Below, in pieces: positions 43,901 through 55,112 of a DNA stretch of 64,000 nt. The notes under the pieces are model-generated. The model ran no database searches. It saw only the letters and a program-made list of their open reading frames with translations, and was not told the DNA's origin. The stretch is taken from the NCBI RefSeq assembly GCF_028009165.1, contig NW_026611614.1, positions 713,486-777,485 on the forward strand. Direction: 5' to 3'. Position 1 is the first letter of the stretch. Each line of letters begins with the position of its first letter. The DNA comes from Akanthomyces muscarius (lineage: Eukaryota > Ascomycota > Sordariomycetes > Hypocreales > Cordycipitaceae). The position numbers and the translations under genes are program-made.

Positions 43901-44710
43901 CCTCCTCGATCCTCCCGTCGTTAATTTTCTTCCAAGATGCGTTTTTGAACAGGAGACGCCTGGGTTGCTCCATGGCAGCAACCGTCGCGTCAAAGAACCG
44001 TGCCACTCGTGGGGTGGTCCAAGCCATGGTCTATCTCATAGAGCCCACACAGGACTACCCCCATCGGCTAATTCATCAGACGCAAATATCAGGTCGATAA
44101 TGGATTCATGTTCCCCGCCTTGCCATGTTCTTGTGCCCCGCGGCAGCAAACTGTGCAAGAATAGCTCGTTCGCCAAATCAACAATTGCATCCCCTTCACC
44201 CTGCCTCGCCATGGATACGTCGTCTCCTCCCCATAATTGATCCTGCCGATTGAAGTCCGCCATCATCACCACATCCACCAGGCTTCCTCTCTTCCGCCTC
44301 ACCTCCCGTATCATGCAGCGAAGCGTGTCGCACGTGTCGGCCAGTGCTTGCGCAGCAAGCTTCTCCACGTACACAAAGGCTACCAGGGGAACCCGCTCCG
44401 AGATGGGCACCAGCGCGGCTGTCATGTCCGACGACTCAACCGCGACTTGCTCCGCGTCTAAATCCTTTGCTACCCATGGCATGCTTCTTATCGCCCACTT
44501 GACTTCGTCTTTCCAAATTGACGGTACCATCTGCGTCCATTTGTGGAGATTCATCGGGGTGGTCAGTAACCGGCCCTTTATCAACCGCGCCTGTGGTTCC
44601 TGAATTGCTATCACCGCCGCGTCTCCAATATCTTCATCATTAATCAAACTGTCATGCGCCTCGCCGCGTTTCCGCACATTTAGCTGAATAAGACGGAGCG
44701 GCTTAGTCAT
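40960..44710 (-). pseudogene. LINE B ORF2 (EN-RT-RNase H), broken
   Basis: Begins with MTKPLRLIQLN at 44710; the ATG overlaps the ORF1 stop by 8 nt (ATGACTAA), suggesting coupled translation. The endonuclease part runs through VVMMADFNRQDQLWG and HESIIDLIFAS, then hits a stop near 44036. RT pieces follow in other frames: WKAPGEDALPVAVWKEIW, KIWRPISLLCTLGKVLDAVI, FDVKGAYNGV, GLPQGSPLSPICYIFFD and AFVDDFTAWVTGP. The RNase H and tail part (42266 to 40953) is heavily decayed, with RVSILTRHKAAVQSLK and a tail block HTRALYEDLPWNERTVLAQL. At least five frame breaks occur. Confidence 0.78.
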
Positions 44711-45870
44711 TTGTACGAGGGTAAATCTTCCTGCAGTCTTTGCTGAATGACTCGTAAGGTCCACATGGGACGCATTTTGGGCTCATAGTTGCACATGTGC
44801 TGTCACTGCTGTGATGATGGCCTTCTTGTGCGCATTTGCCACACACCTGCGCCTTCTTGCACTGGTATGCATTGTGATCCGTCAGTTGCTGGCAGTTGCA
44901 GCATTGGCTCGGTCTTTCACTGCGTCTGAAGGGCGCAGTCCTCCCGGACAGTTCACAGGCGCGAAAACATCCCTCTGCGAGGAATCGTTTAGCGTCGGTT
45001 GCTGTTTCGAGATAGACCGCAATAGAGCCATGCTGTTTCAGAAATCCGTCGCTCAGCCAAGCGACTTTAGCGACTCTGGTGTCATTCTGGCTCGATAGCA
45101 ATTCCGTCTTGTTCGGAAGTTCCACTCCCGCTTGAACAAGCACTGCGTCTCGCGCAACCTTGTCTACTCGAATTTGGTGTAGGTCGTCCCGCAGCACTCG
45201 TGTACCTTCGGGAAGTTTCGCTTCTGCGAGTTGCTTTATCCTTTGTTGTTCCTTCTCGTCTCGGCACATGACTCGAATGCGTGATGGGCCCTTAGGGTCT
45301 CTCGTAACGGCGCGGCATCGCCAGGTTGCGGCTTCCTAGTCGGTTTCAATTTCTCGTTCAAGCGTGGTCCGGCGGATCCCACCGGCGGTCACCCTGAGGC
45401 TGTCTTCAACCGCTACTCAGGAGCAATCGATAGTGCGGTAGAACATGTCGGTCGCGGTCGAGGGCGTTGTCATGCCTGAGGATAGCGTTCAAAAGTTGCT
45501 CGGCGCGCTTCCGGGTAGCGTACTCGCGATTTTAGCGTAGGTCGCTAGCGAACTGCTACCTGCGGTGCGCGATGCAGCTATAGTAAAGGTCTCAAGTTGC
45601 ACTCGTACCTCTGTCAGCTCGGCCGTCGCTTCACGAAGCTTGTGCTGAAGCTCCTTGATCGAACTTTCTTGCTGTGTAGCCGTGTTGTCGAGGTCTCCAG
45701 TCAGTTCGTCCTGTTCAGCAATCGCCAATTTCTGTTCCGTCACTTTTTGCTTAGCTCTTTCATTTCTTCCTTAAGTTCTCTCATCTCCTCGTGCGACCTT
45801 TCCAACAACTCCATCAGCTTCTGAACATGCTTCTACCTATTTCTCCATTGCTCCGCGGCTTTGGGCTCTC
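44703..45870 (-). pseudogene. LINE B ORF1 (gag-like, zinc knuckles), broken
   Basis: The N-terminal part is a coiled coil (HVQKLMELLERSHEEMRELK, then after a frame change QQESSIKELQHKLREATAEL) followed by LATYAKIASTLPGSAP, a block common in fungal LINE ORF1 proteins. The open C-terminal piece (45269 to 44703) has three Cys/His groups: CCNCQQLTDHNAYQC, VCGKCAQEGHHHSSDSTC and CVPCGPYESFSKDC. They are expected to bind the element RNA. The stop overlaps the ORF2 start. Confidence 0.72.
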
Positions 45871-45929
45871 CGGCGCTGGTTAAAATTTTGACTCGACCGA
45901 TTCGGATCGTGCATTTATACATTGATCTC

Positions 45930-46603
45930 GTTTGCCTCCGCCGTCGAGACTTTCGAGCTCGCCATCACGACGTGTCGGGATCGCCTCGGCATCGAAAGCG
46001 GGCCTCCCGACCACACCACGCGGCCCGTTGAGCCCGTCATCGTAGTAGATTCAGGAACCTCCACACCACAACCAACCAAAACTAAGCACCTTCAAACTGG
46101 ATGATGCTTACCCTATAGAATCGAATCGAAGAGGAGTTTTGTCCCTCCCCGATGCGGAAGCGGACGCCAATGCAATTGGGGAAGCCTGTCACGGTAACGC
46201 CGAGTTAGAAACACAGCAAAGCTCGGACAAAAGTAGCCAAGAAGAGGGCGCAGGACAAAAAGCCGAGAACCACACCATCACAGAATAACGATTTCAATCG
46301 GACAACAACACGCAGCTCCCAGCAATCGAGGCGATCACGAGCGAAAATTCTGGCAACATCCGGGACAGACCAGCACAACACATGACAACGATCAAAAAGA
46401 GATTCCTTACTACTCACACCGCTCGACAAACCATACCCTCAGATGACACAAACCTCTCGAGCGATCCCTTAGTATGCGAAGCGATTAACGTCCGGACATC
46501 CCGCGAACGCTCCCCCCCAAGTAGCCCGCCTCAGGAAACCCGGCGACGAGATCAATCACCAAAGAAACGACTACGACGAAATATGCGCACATATGGCAGA
46601 TGA
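45930..46603 (+). pseudogene. LINE A ORF1 remnant
   Basis: Plus-strand segments of ORF1-like, disordered protein: FASAVETFELAITTCRDRL, then in another frame ESNRRGVLSLPDAEADANAI, and later PQETRRRDQSPKKRLRRNMR ending at 46603. No zinc knuckle is visible. A 14-bp sequence within it (46138-46151) recurs at the 3' end of the LINE pair at 53718-53731. Confidence 0.42.
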
Positions 46604-49510
46604 TAAATAGAACACACACACACCTCCAATCATCGACAATCATCGACAATCAAAATATTTCAAGCAAACGTCGAGAAAGGGAAGGAAGCTCACAGCGCCG
46701 CTCTCCAGCTTGCCTTCCTGGAGGGATACAATGTTGTAATCTTACAAGAACCGAGCACGTCCTTCAACAAGCAGAAAAAGTTATGCCGGACTCAGTACCA
46801 CCTAGGCTTCCTGTGCTTTAGCCCGGTGGACTCCTGGCACGACAACGACACGCGCCCCCGCGTGTCGTTGTTGTGCATCAGACGAGATCCCCGACCCATG
46901 GCAGCCAGCGGTCAGCCCCGCCATGGGGATCCCGTTCGCGAAAACAATTTCAACAAAAGAGATCGAGAAGGCTGTCCTTCATACTGGAAACACAACCCCC
47001 GGCTCAGTCGGGGTCACGACCAAGATGCTACAAGCAGCTTGGCCGCAGATCGCCGGACCACTTACGACACTGTACAATGCCTGCCTACAGCTCGGCCATC
47101 ACCCTGGCGGCTTTTAAGACTGTGGAAGTGGTCATGATCCCTAAGCTGAACAAACGAAACCTTAGCGACGTTTCCTCATGGCGCCCTATCTCACTCCTGT
47201 CGTGCCTTAGTAAACGGCTGGAACGAGTGATTGCAAGAAGAATGGCACACGCTGCCATCAAATACGGCATCCTCCATCCGAACCAGGTTGGAGCGCTGCC
47301 GAAAAGGTCCGCTGTAGATATAGTGGTGTCCCTCATCTATGACGTAGAAGAAGCACTTGCAGCGGGCAAGGTGACAACTTTAGTCACAGAAGATGTTATG
47401 GGCGCCTTCGACGCAATCCTCCGTAACCCCATGGTCCTCTGCCTGCGGCAACAAGGGTGGCCAGACTTCCTAATCCGCTGGATCGCTAGCTTCTTGTTAG
47501 ACAGGCTAGCCAGCGTGCGCTTCCAGGACACGACCACACCAAGCGCAAAACTGCGTTGCGGCCTGCCCCAGGGTTCTCCAATCTCCCCAATACTGTACAT
47601 CTTGATCACGGCTGCAATCTATTTCCTCACGGGCGCAACCCAGAGATATGGATATGCAGATGACACAGCGATGCTCTTCATAGGAGACTCGCTAGAAGAA
47701 ACAACAAGGCAAGCAAATGAAGCGATTGCGGCCATGGAATCGTGGGGAAGAGGCGAGGCAATTCACTTCGACCCAAAGAAGACAGAAATCATGCACTTCT
47801 CTCTACGCAAAGCAGACCATAGCGAGTCCCCTATCGTCAACCACGGCGATAAGGAGATACGGGCGGCAAAATCCATGCGTTGGCTCGGCATCTATCTCGA
47901 CAAGAAGCTTACATTCAACCATCACATCGACGAGTGGACGCAGAAGGCCCGCAGGGTGATCAATCACCTGCGAGTCATGAATAACACCGTACGAGGTATG
48001 GCAGCAACAGCGGCCCGCCGAGCCGTTTGGGCTGTGGCTATGCCAATCCTATTCCACGGACTAGACGCCTGGCTGCCCGGCTTAGATACAGGCAACTCCC
48101 ATCTCAAAAGAAACCACATCTCGAAAACAAACCTAGTCAAGATACAGCGCGTTTTGAATCTTGCCTGCAGGATGATTCTGCCTATGTGGAGGACAACGCC
48201 GCTAGAATTCCTGTGGAAAGAAGCAGGCATTCCCCCAGCGAGTGTCCTACTCCGCCACAACCAAGGGCGTGTAGCGGTCAGATACGCTACACTAGACAAA
48301 GCACACCCAATCAGCAAGCGACTACGACAATCGCAGAGGGAGATTGAGCTGAACGAGACACCACTCGTTGTAGAACGAATAGCCTTCCGGCATTCAAGGC
48401 TCCTTCGGACTGCCTTCCGCACACCTAAGGTCGAGCGACCACGACTCATCCCACAGAGGTTTTGTGACAACATACAAGTAGAAGGGCCCACGGAGAGGCA
48501 GACCAAAGAGAACGCTGTAATAGAGTTCGAGCAGTGGCTCGCCCATCGACCCGCGGGCTATCTAGTCTTCAGCGACGGTTCCAAGACAGACGCTGATACG
48601 GCAGGATACGGCTTCGCCGTTTTCCACCATGGACAACTTCTAGACTTGGGATCCGGACAACTGGGACGACGAGAAGTATTCGACGCCGAGATACACGGCG
48701 CGCTTGCAGGACTAAAAGCGGCCATGCTGCAGAACAGCCGCTGTGAGCCGATTACAGTCTGTATGGACAACACGTCTGTGATCGACTGTATCGGCACAAC
48801 AGCGGCAGATTCTTCGCAGGCTTGCTTCCGAGAATTCCAAAAGATTGGTGATAGGCATCCGTACCTGATCTCCGTCAAATGGTCACCTGGTAAAACTGGC
48901 ATCTTCGGTAACGAGCTGGCTGACCAACTCGCGAAGCATGGTGCTACGCTCCCCACGAACAAGCATCTGCCATCTGTCTCGTACAGGAAAAGGCAGTTGA
49001 AAAGGCAGATAGCGATCGATCACCGAGCCTGGTGGGTATCGGTGGAGAGAAACGGAGTACCAGCAGTGTGGACTTAGCGCTGAACTGAAGGAACTCCCGG
49101 AACTCAGCCTCCCCCGCCGTGTGCTCGGCTATCTACTGACAGCACGATCACAACACGGCGACTTTGCGGAATACCACGAGAGATTCCATCCTGGACAGGC
49201 GACGCTGGAGTGCCCTTGCGGGCGCCAGAAGTCTCCCACCCATCTCCTCTACTGTAGGAAAATCCCTGGCCATCTCCGGGTTCGGCTCACACCCGACCCA
49301 GAAATGGCAATAGGGAAGTTCCTCGGTAGATCCTACGAGGTGTTCGTAGGCATGCTGACTTCTACTACTCGAAGATCAACAAGCGCACGTAGCAACCTCG
49401 TAGGGCATACAAGCCTGGCGCGCTCTGTACAGTATCCAGCCCGAGTAGTCAGCGCTACTCGTTAAACCCTCATCCTTTTCCTTTGTCTAGGCGATATACG
49501 CCACCGACAG
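46152..49510 (+). mobile_element. LINE A, internally deleted
   Basis: A plus-strand LINE of the same broad type as the one that follows it, but clearly diverged (roughly two thirds identical in the RT, by eye). The endonuclease region is mostly missing: the frame passes from DNDTRPRVS straight to the RT N-terminus. The 3' untranslated part (CCTTTGTCTAGGCGATATACGCC near 49480-49502) resembles that of the next element. The 5' limit is uncertain. Confidence 0.7.
46655..49466 (+). pseudogene. LINE A ORF2, deleted and frameshifted
   Basis: The endonuclease start is visible at 46655-46865 (FQANVEKGKEAHSAALQLAF, NVVILQEPSTSFNKQKKLC). About 350 residues are missing compared with the next element. 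The RT N-terminus (FAKTISTKEIEKAVLHTGNT) lies in a frame that ends at 47117, after which a frameshift leads into the long open piece up to 49077. That piece has SWRPISLLSCLSKRLERVIA, GLPQGSPISPILYI and GYADDTAML (RT), and then VFSDGSKTDADTAGYGFAVF, FDAEIHGALAGL, CMDNTSVIDC and WSPGKTGIFGNELADQLAKH (RNase H; His of the last motif replaced by Lys). After the TAG at 49077 the tail (LECPCGRQKSPTHLLYCRKI) continues in another frame to 49466. Confidence 0.8.
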
Positions 49511-52500
49511 CAGGGCTCTAGCTCCTGCTGGTCCCCGTACAAAGACCAGCCGACAATAGTTGTTAGCGTGATGTGACCGCGGCGGCAACCGCGGTCGCGT
49601 CAGCCAGCACCATCATCATCGTGATCCCGCTGACGGGTATCGATCCCGACAGACAATAGCCATTCGGCCTGACACTGCTACAGCTGGAGGATGATGACAG
49701 GAAGAGTAGTCCAGGGGCAACTAGTGAGAACATGGGCGCGGCACGCGTTCTGTTAGGGGCCCACTTAGCGGGTACGACTGTACCCAGTACATTAGTCCGT
49801 AGAAGGCTCGATAGCATGTCCAAAAGCCTACCCTAGGGCGCCAACGGACGTAATAGTCAATAGTCAAACCATGCCAGGACATAAGAAACCCATATCACTC
49901 CGCCTATTCCAGGCGAACGTTGACAAGAGCGAACCTGCACATCAAGCAGCCCTTCAGCTAGCATACGAAAAAGACTACAACGTGGTCCTACTGCAGGAAC
50001 CACACTCCTCTTACAACGAGAAAAAGGACCTTTGCCGAGTACCAGATCACCCTGGATTCCTCTGCTTCTCCCCTGTCTCGTATTGGAACTCTCGAGCGAC
50101 ACGCCCACGAGTGCTCACCTACGTCCGGAAGCATCATAACATACATCCTGAACAACTCACGGTATTCCACAGTCGCGACCTATTGTGGGTGGTAGTAAAC
50201 GGCACTACTATCTTGAACGTATACAATGATCCTCAAGTCACCGAAACTATCACGGCCATCACACAATGGAACGCCCCTACGAACACTATCGTCGCTGGGG
50301 ACATGAATGCCCATCACCTCCACTGGAGAACAGACCGACCGAGCTCAAGATGCGGCACAAAACTCGCTGAATGGGCAGAAGAGCAAGGTCTTCTCCTTCT
50401 CAACGAACCGGACACAGACACAACCCGGTCAACACCACACAGATGCGCAACCACAATAGACCTAGCATTCTCGAATATCGACCAAGCCGCCGCAGTAGTG
50501 GAAGAGTATCTAACAACAGGCTCACTACACTACACCGTGTGTATCGAAGTACTGGCAGCAGAGGTCCCCCAGCGCGTTATAAGCAGATACAAAGTCTCAT
50601 TGGGCGAAGAAATGGAGAACTTTGTCACCCAGGTCAAGACAGCGTTCACCCTACTCCACCCATCACTTGATAGCCACGAGAGCATCGAACAAACAGCATC
50701 TGCACTCTCGAACATTATCGAGAGGGCGATCCGCACCTGCGGCCATCGACAAAGTAACCACAAGGCTGGCAAGAATCCCTGGTGGAACGAAGAGTGTGCG
50801 AATTCACTACTAGACTTCCGAGTGCTCTGGCGCACGACTGAGAACCCTACGGGCGAGGAGACGCAGCGCGCGCGCGTTTGCTTCAAGAGAACGGTTCGCC
50901 GTGTCCAGCGGGACTTCTGGCGTGGAATTATAGCAAACATTACAGCGCCGGGTGACGTCTACAAAGTCACACGCTGGCTGAAGCCTCGGCAGCGGATTTC
51001 CCCACCTCCGATTCAGGTGGACGGGCAGATCTTCTCAACCAACAAGGATAAAGCTCGAGCCCTAGGCCAGGCGAAACTAGCACGTCGTACAGCTAACGAT
51101 GATATTGCAGACCCTTGGTCTCACCCTGTCACACCAAAAACCTCAATCCCATTCGACCGCCAGATCTCCTACGAGGAAGCCCGTTTTGGGCTCCTCAGCA
51201 CCGGTAACACCTCGCCTGGCGCTGACGGCATCACAGTGAACATGCTCCAGACACTCTGGCCAACAATAGGACATCTCGTCACAAACATCTACAATGCGTG
51301 CTTACAGCAAGGCTACTGCCCGAGCGCATGGCGCACAGCTGAGGTGGTGATGATACCAAAACCGAATAAACGGGACCTCACGGACCCATCGGCATGGCGA
51401 CCGATCTCTCTACTCTCCTGCTTAGGCAAGGGCATGGAACGCATTATTGCTAAACGAATGTCTTATCTAGCCATCAAGCACAAGATACTACACCCGAACC
51501 AAGCGGGCGCTCTGCCCCAACGGAGTGCTACTGACATTGCTGCTGCGCTAACACATGACGTGGAGCAAGCACGACGGAGAAGGAAGCAGAAGAAAGTCGC
51601 CACGCTAGTGACAATGGATGTAGAAGGGGCTTTTGACGCCATACTGCGACATAGGCTCATACTACAGCTACGCAAGCAAGGTTGGCCGGATTTCCTCATC
51701 CGCTGGCTTGCGATGTTCCTCGCACACAGACTAGCAAGCGTCCGCTTTGAGGACGCCACCGCGGAAGCACTGGAGCTCCTTTGTGGCATCCCGCAAGGCT
51801 CCCCTCTCTCGCCGATCCTATATCTGCTAGCGACAGCGGCACTCTACATGCTCCCTGGCGCTACGCAACGATATGGCTATGCCGATGACACCGCCATGCT
51901 CTTCGTTGGAGACACGCTGGACGAAACTACCACCCAAGCGAATGCCGCAATTGCCGCGATGGAGGAATGGGGCAGGAGAGAAGGCTTCGCCTTCGACGTT
52001 AAGAAGACAGAAGTGATTCACTTTGCGAACGAAAAGCGAGGCAACCTACCGCCCATCCAGCATCAAGATCGGACGGTCCTACCAAAACCAGCATTGCGAT
52101 GGCTCGGCATCTGGTTCGACGCGCGCCTGAACTTCACGGTTCACATTACGAAGTGGGCACAGAAAGCTAAGAGCATCATCTACCACCTTCGAAGCATGAG
52201 CAACACCATCCGTGGCATCTCAGCCGCTGCAGCGAGAAAAGCCGTGTTAGCAGTGGTTATGCCAACTCTTTTCTACGGAGTGGACGTCTGGTATCCAGGT
52301 TCGGAGCGAGTGTTAAAGGGCCATCTTGGGATAATCCAGAAAACACTAACAGCGGCCTGCCGAATGATCCTACCCTCGTGGAAGACAACGCCGAAGACTA
52401 CACTGTGGAAGGAAGCTGGCATCCCGCCAGCAGAAGTACTGCTTGAGCAGCTTGCGATGCGAAATGCGAACCGCTGGGCACGTCTTGACGTCAACCATCC

Positions 52501-53717
52501 GCTTGTCCACCGTATCGTGCAGCAAGAGCATGAGATCCAGCATGCCACACATCCCGATGCGGCCACGACACGGCGAACAGCGATGAAAAGCATCAGGCTC
52601 TTCCGCAACGCCGCTCTGGCACCAGCGGCAGAGCGGCCGCGCCTAATTCCCAAGCGTTTCTCCAGCGCCATCTGGACAGAAGACAGAGAACGTCGCCCAA
52701 CAAAGGAACGCCAAGCGGAACGAATTCGGGAATGGAGCCAGACCCAGACGGGCATGGTTGTCTATAGTGATGGCTCCAAAACTGAACAAGATACAGCAGG
52801 CTTTGGATATGTTGTCTACCGGCGGCAGCAGCTCATTGCACAAGGATGTGGCCAGATTGGCAAGGGCGAAGTGTTTGATGCAGAGATCAAAGGCGCCGTG
52901 GAAGGCCTCCGCGCTGCTCTTGCGCGTCAGCGCCCAGGGGAAGGGATCACAGTTTGCATCGACAACACCTCTGTGATCGACTGCATAGGCGCGACGGCGC
53001 CGCCATCGTCACAATTGGCGTTCCGCCAGTTCCAGAAGACAGGCGATGCCCACCCGGGCATGATTCGTGTACGATGGTGCCCAGGGCACACCGGAATCGA
53101 AGGTAATGAGCTGGCCGACCAGCTCGCTAAGGAAGGGGCAAAAATGCCGGTAGGAGACAATCTCCCGACAGTCTCCCACTGCAAGCGCCAAATGCGAAGA
53201 TTACTCCCCATTGCTTTTCAGCGCTGGTGGGACACAGTTGACCGCGAGAGTTATCACGGACTCCAACTGAAAGCGGAACTGAAGAAGCTCCCCGAGCTGA
53301 CACTTCAACGACGGCAGCTAGGATATCTCCTAGCCGCGAGGACACACCACGGAGACTTCGCCGACTACCACGAGCGCTTCAATCACGAAGACGCCGTGAT
53401 CAACTGCCCATGTGGGCGCCGGAAGTCTCCAACTCATCTTTTCTACTGCAGGAAGATCCCCCACAGCCTCAGGCCTCGGCTAACCCCCGAGCCTGCAGCT
53501 GCGATACGGAGATACCTAGGTAGATCCTTCCAAACCTACGTAAAGCTTGCTGACTTCTATTATTCGAAGATCAACAAGCGATACTAGGGTACGGAAGGCG
53601 CTCTTAGCTGGCGACTAAGAGACGAACGAATCGCCTAAGCAGCTCCAACTGCTTGTAAAACCATCTGTAATATTTCCTTTGTTACGTGGAAACACGCGCC
53701 AATCAAATCAAATCAAA
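49511..53717 (+). mobile_element. LINE A2, with intact ORF2
   Basis: A plus-strand LINE directly following LINE A. It has an open ORF2 and a 3' end with a short tandem tail of AATCA/AATCAA units (53700-53717). Upstream of ORF2 about 350 bp remain, with a piece of ORF1-like frame (LQLEDDDRKSSPGATSEN), so the element may be 5'-truncated or fused to LINE A. The tail is followed at once by TTTGTCCCTCCCCG, which also occurs at 46138-46151. Confidence 0.78.
49871..53587 (+). CDS. LINE A2 ORF2: endonuclease, reverse transcriptase, RNase H
   Basis: This open frame of 1238 codons looks fully functional. Residues 10-225 are an apurinic-type endonuclease (LRLFQANVDKSE, VVLLQEPHSSYN, VAGDMNAHHLHW, TTIDLAFSN). 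Residues about 480-760 are the reverse transcriptase (WRPISLLSCLGKGMERIIAK, GIPQGSPLSPILYL, GYADDTAML with Asp672 and Asp673). Residues about 960-1090 are an RNase H domain with all acidic residues kept (VYSDGSKTEQDT, FDAEIKGAVEGL, CIDNTSVIDC, WCPGHTGIEGNELADQLAKE). The C-terminus has a Cys/His block (NCPCGRRKSPTHLFYCRKI, about 1177-1195). EN-RT-RNase H order is that of fungal Tad1/I-type LINEs. It is the only uninterrupted transposon gene in the window and thus the best candidate for recent activity. Confidence 0.92.
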   Translation: MPGHKKPISLRLFQANVDKSEPAHQAALQLAYEKDYNVVLLQEPHSSYNEKKDLCRVPDHPGFLCFSPVSYWNSRATRPRVLTYVRKHHNIHPEQLTVFHSRDLLWVVVNGTTILNVYNDPQVTETITAITQWNAPTNTIVAGDMNAHHLHWRTDRPSSRCGTKLAEWAEEQGLLLLNEPDTDTTRSTPHRCATTIDLAFSNIDQAAAVVEEYLTTGSLHYTVCIEVLAAEVPQRVISRYKVSLGEEMENFVTQVKTAFTLLHPSLDSHESIEQTASALSNIIERAIRTCGHRQSNHKAGKNPWWNEECANSLLDFRVLWRTTENPTGEETQRARVCFKRTVRRVQRDFWRGIIANITAPGDVYKVTRWLKPRQRISPPPIQVDGQIFSTNKDKARALGQAKLARRTANDDIADPWSHPVTPKTSIPFDRQISYEEARFGLLSTGNTSPGADGITVNMLQTLWPTIGHLVTNIYNACLQQGYCPSAWRTAEVVMIPKPNKRDLTDPSAWRPISLLSCLGKGMERIIAKRMSYLAIKHKILHPNQAGALPQRSATDIAAALTHDVEQARRRRKQKKVATLVTMDVEGAFDAILRHRLILQLRKQGWPDFLIRWLAMFLAHRLASVRFEDATAEALELLCGIPQGSPLSPILYLLATAALYMLPGATQRYGYADDTAMLFVGDTLDETTTQANAAIAAMEEWGRREGFAFDVKKTEVIHFANEKRGNLPPIQHQDRTVLPKPALRWLGIWFDARLNFTVHITKWAQKAKSIIYHLRSMSNTIRGISAAAARKAVLAVVMPTLFYGVDVWYPGSERVLKGHLGIIQKTLTAACRMILPSWKTTPKTTLWKEAGIPPAEVLLEQLAMRNANRWARLDVNHPLVHRIVQQEHEIQHATHPDAATTRRTAMKSIRLFRNAALAPAAERPRLIPKRFSSAIWTEDRERRPTKERQAERIREWSQTQTGMVVYSDGSKTEQDTAGFGYVVYRRQQLIAQGCGQIGKGEVFDAEIKGAVEGLRAALARQRPGEGITVCIDNTSVIDCIGATAPPSSQLAFRQFQKTGDAHPGMIRVRWCPGHTGIEGNELADQLAKEGAKMPVGDNLPTVSHCKRQMRRLLPIAFQRWWDTVDRESYHGLQLKAELKKLPELTLQRRQLGYLLAARTHHGDFADYHERFNHEDAVINCPCGRRKSPTHLFYCRKIPHSLRPRLTPEPAAAIRRYLGRSFQTYVKLADFYYSKINKRY

Positions 53718-53734
53718 TTTGTCCCTCCCCGCGT

Positions 53735-55112
53735 CGCTCTCATCTTTCATCTACACCACAGGGTTTACCATACCTTGTGATTCTAGATCAGAAAGATGGT
53801 GGAATAAATCTCAGAAAAATTGCACGAATCTTTGGACCATACGCCCAACGGCATGGCGCCTGCGCCGTCAAATGCCACTAGCGCAGGGCGGATGCTAGCT
53901 GTTGCTGTGACCAGCTCGGCGAGGAACGGCATGGTGAGGGTTGGTGGAGTCATTCAGAGCAAGAATACGGCACGCAACTAGCCGAAGCGGAAGGCTTTCT
54001 CTTTTACGCTTGGGAAAAGGACAGAACAGAACCCAACTCAGGCGAGTTGGCCGCCATAGCATATGCGTAACGAAATCTACCCGACAGCAATCGACAAAAC
54101 ATCGCCATCTTCTCGCGCAACCGGAGAGCGGTGGCAGCGCTGAGTCGGCCCTATCAACAATCGGGACAATAATTTATCAAATGCATCTACGAATCGGTAG
54201 TGGAGCTGTCCGGCAAAACAAACACTATTGGTGTAGGATAGGACTCGCCGGACAGGAACAGGATGTTGCAAGCGGCCAAAAGACAAGCAAAGGCTGCAAC
54301 TCAGCAAGGGCGCACTACCTGAGGCTCCGTTCCCAGGCATGGAGGCTACAACGCCGAACAACGAACGAATGAAACTCAGAGGTGAACGAAAAATACCCGA
54401 AAGGGTAGGACGATTCTCCAACAAAATTGTTGTGGCGCTGCCCGGGAGCCACACACGTGAGCTTTATCAGGAATGGTCATTGGCGGAGCGCTCAACGCTT
54501 GCTCAATTAAGGACAGACATGGCAAGAGTGAACGGCTATCTCCACCGTATCAAGGCAGTGCCCTCCAAGCAATGCGCATGCATGCGAGAGAAACGGTGGA
54601 GCATTTTCTTTTACTATGCTCGCAATGGGATGAACAGCGAAAAGAGTTATGAGTATGCACGACTCCGAGGTGGAATGATTTGTCCTTCCGATATGGAGGA
54701 AAGTTAGCATTAGACGGACCGAGATGGAAAGCAAACATGGGCGCAGTTCGGGTGACGATGCAGGTTACACTTGCCACAGGGCGCTTCGATAACTGACAAC
54801 GAACATAGCTACAACAGGCTTTTCATCATACCAGGAAGCCACATTCACAGCAAGCATGACTAGCGACGCTTCGGTCGCTGTAGATAGGACTCCGAACACT
54901 TGGGGAATAGCCCTCAAGCTAGTTAGTCGCCGATAATAAATAACGCGGATGGTGGGCAGATGGGATGGAAAGATTACGCGGAGGCGATCAAAGAATGACA
55001 GGGATAAAGTGGAAGGGATGATGCAAACAGTCAAACATGTACCGAGGCATTAGCTAGTGAGCCCTATTGGCTGGAAGCCACCGGACGTAATAAAACAATG
55101 AATGAATGAATG
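53735..55112 (+). mobile_element. LINE B fragment, C-terminal and 3' end
   Basis: Decayed 3' part of a second copy of family B, on the plus strand. The frame from 54339 reads KLRGERKIPERVGRFSNKIV and SHTRELYQEWSLAERSTLAQ, and then KAVPSKQCACMREKRWSIFF, matching the tail of the minus-strand LINE at 41.4-41.0 kb. The 3' end (55050-55096: GTGAGCCCTATTGGCTG...CCGGACGTAATAAAA) is followed by four AATG units (55097-55112), a LINE-style tail. The earlier part (53.8-54.3 kb) holds RNase H remnants that are too decayed to delimit. Confidence 0.72.

Larger units (their letters stand above)
40682..45870 (-). mobile_element. Tad1-like LINE, decayed (family B)
   Basis: A near full-length non-LTR retrotransposon on the minus strand: ORF1 with zinc knuckles, then ORF2 with endonuclease, reverse transcriptase and RNase H remains, then a 3' end with GTGAGCCCTATTGGCTGCAC and a final AGTAATAAA. 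The RT active-site box is FVDDF and its context (GLPQGSPLSP, SGATLETDKTAVIHLT) is typical of fungal Tad1 elements. Several stops and frameshifts interrupt both ORFs. The 3' end lies within a pogo relic. The 5' end is not exactly defined. Confidence 0.8.

Noticed and set aside
52273..52755. Minus-strand 160-codon ORF within LINE A2
   Set aside because: It is antisense to the RT/RNase H coding frame, which has clear motifs.
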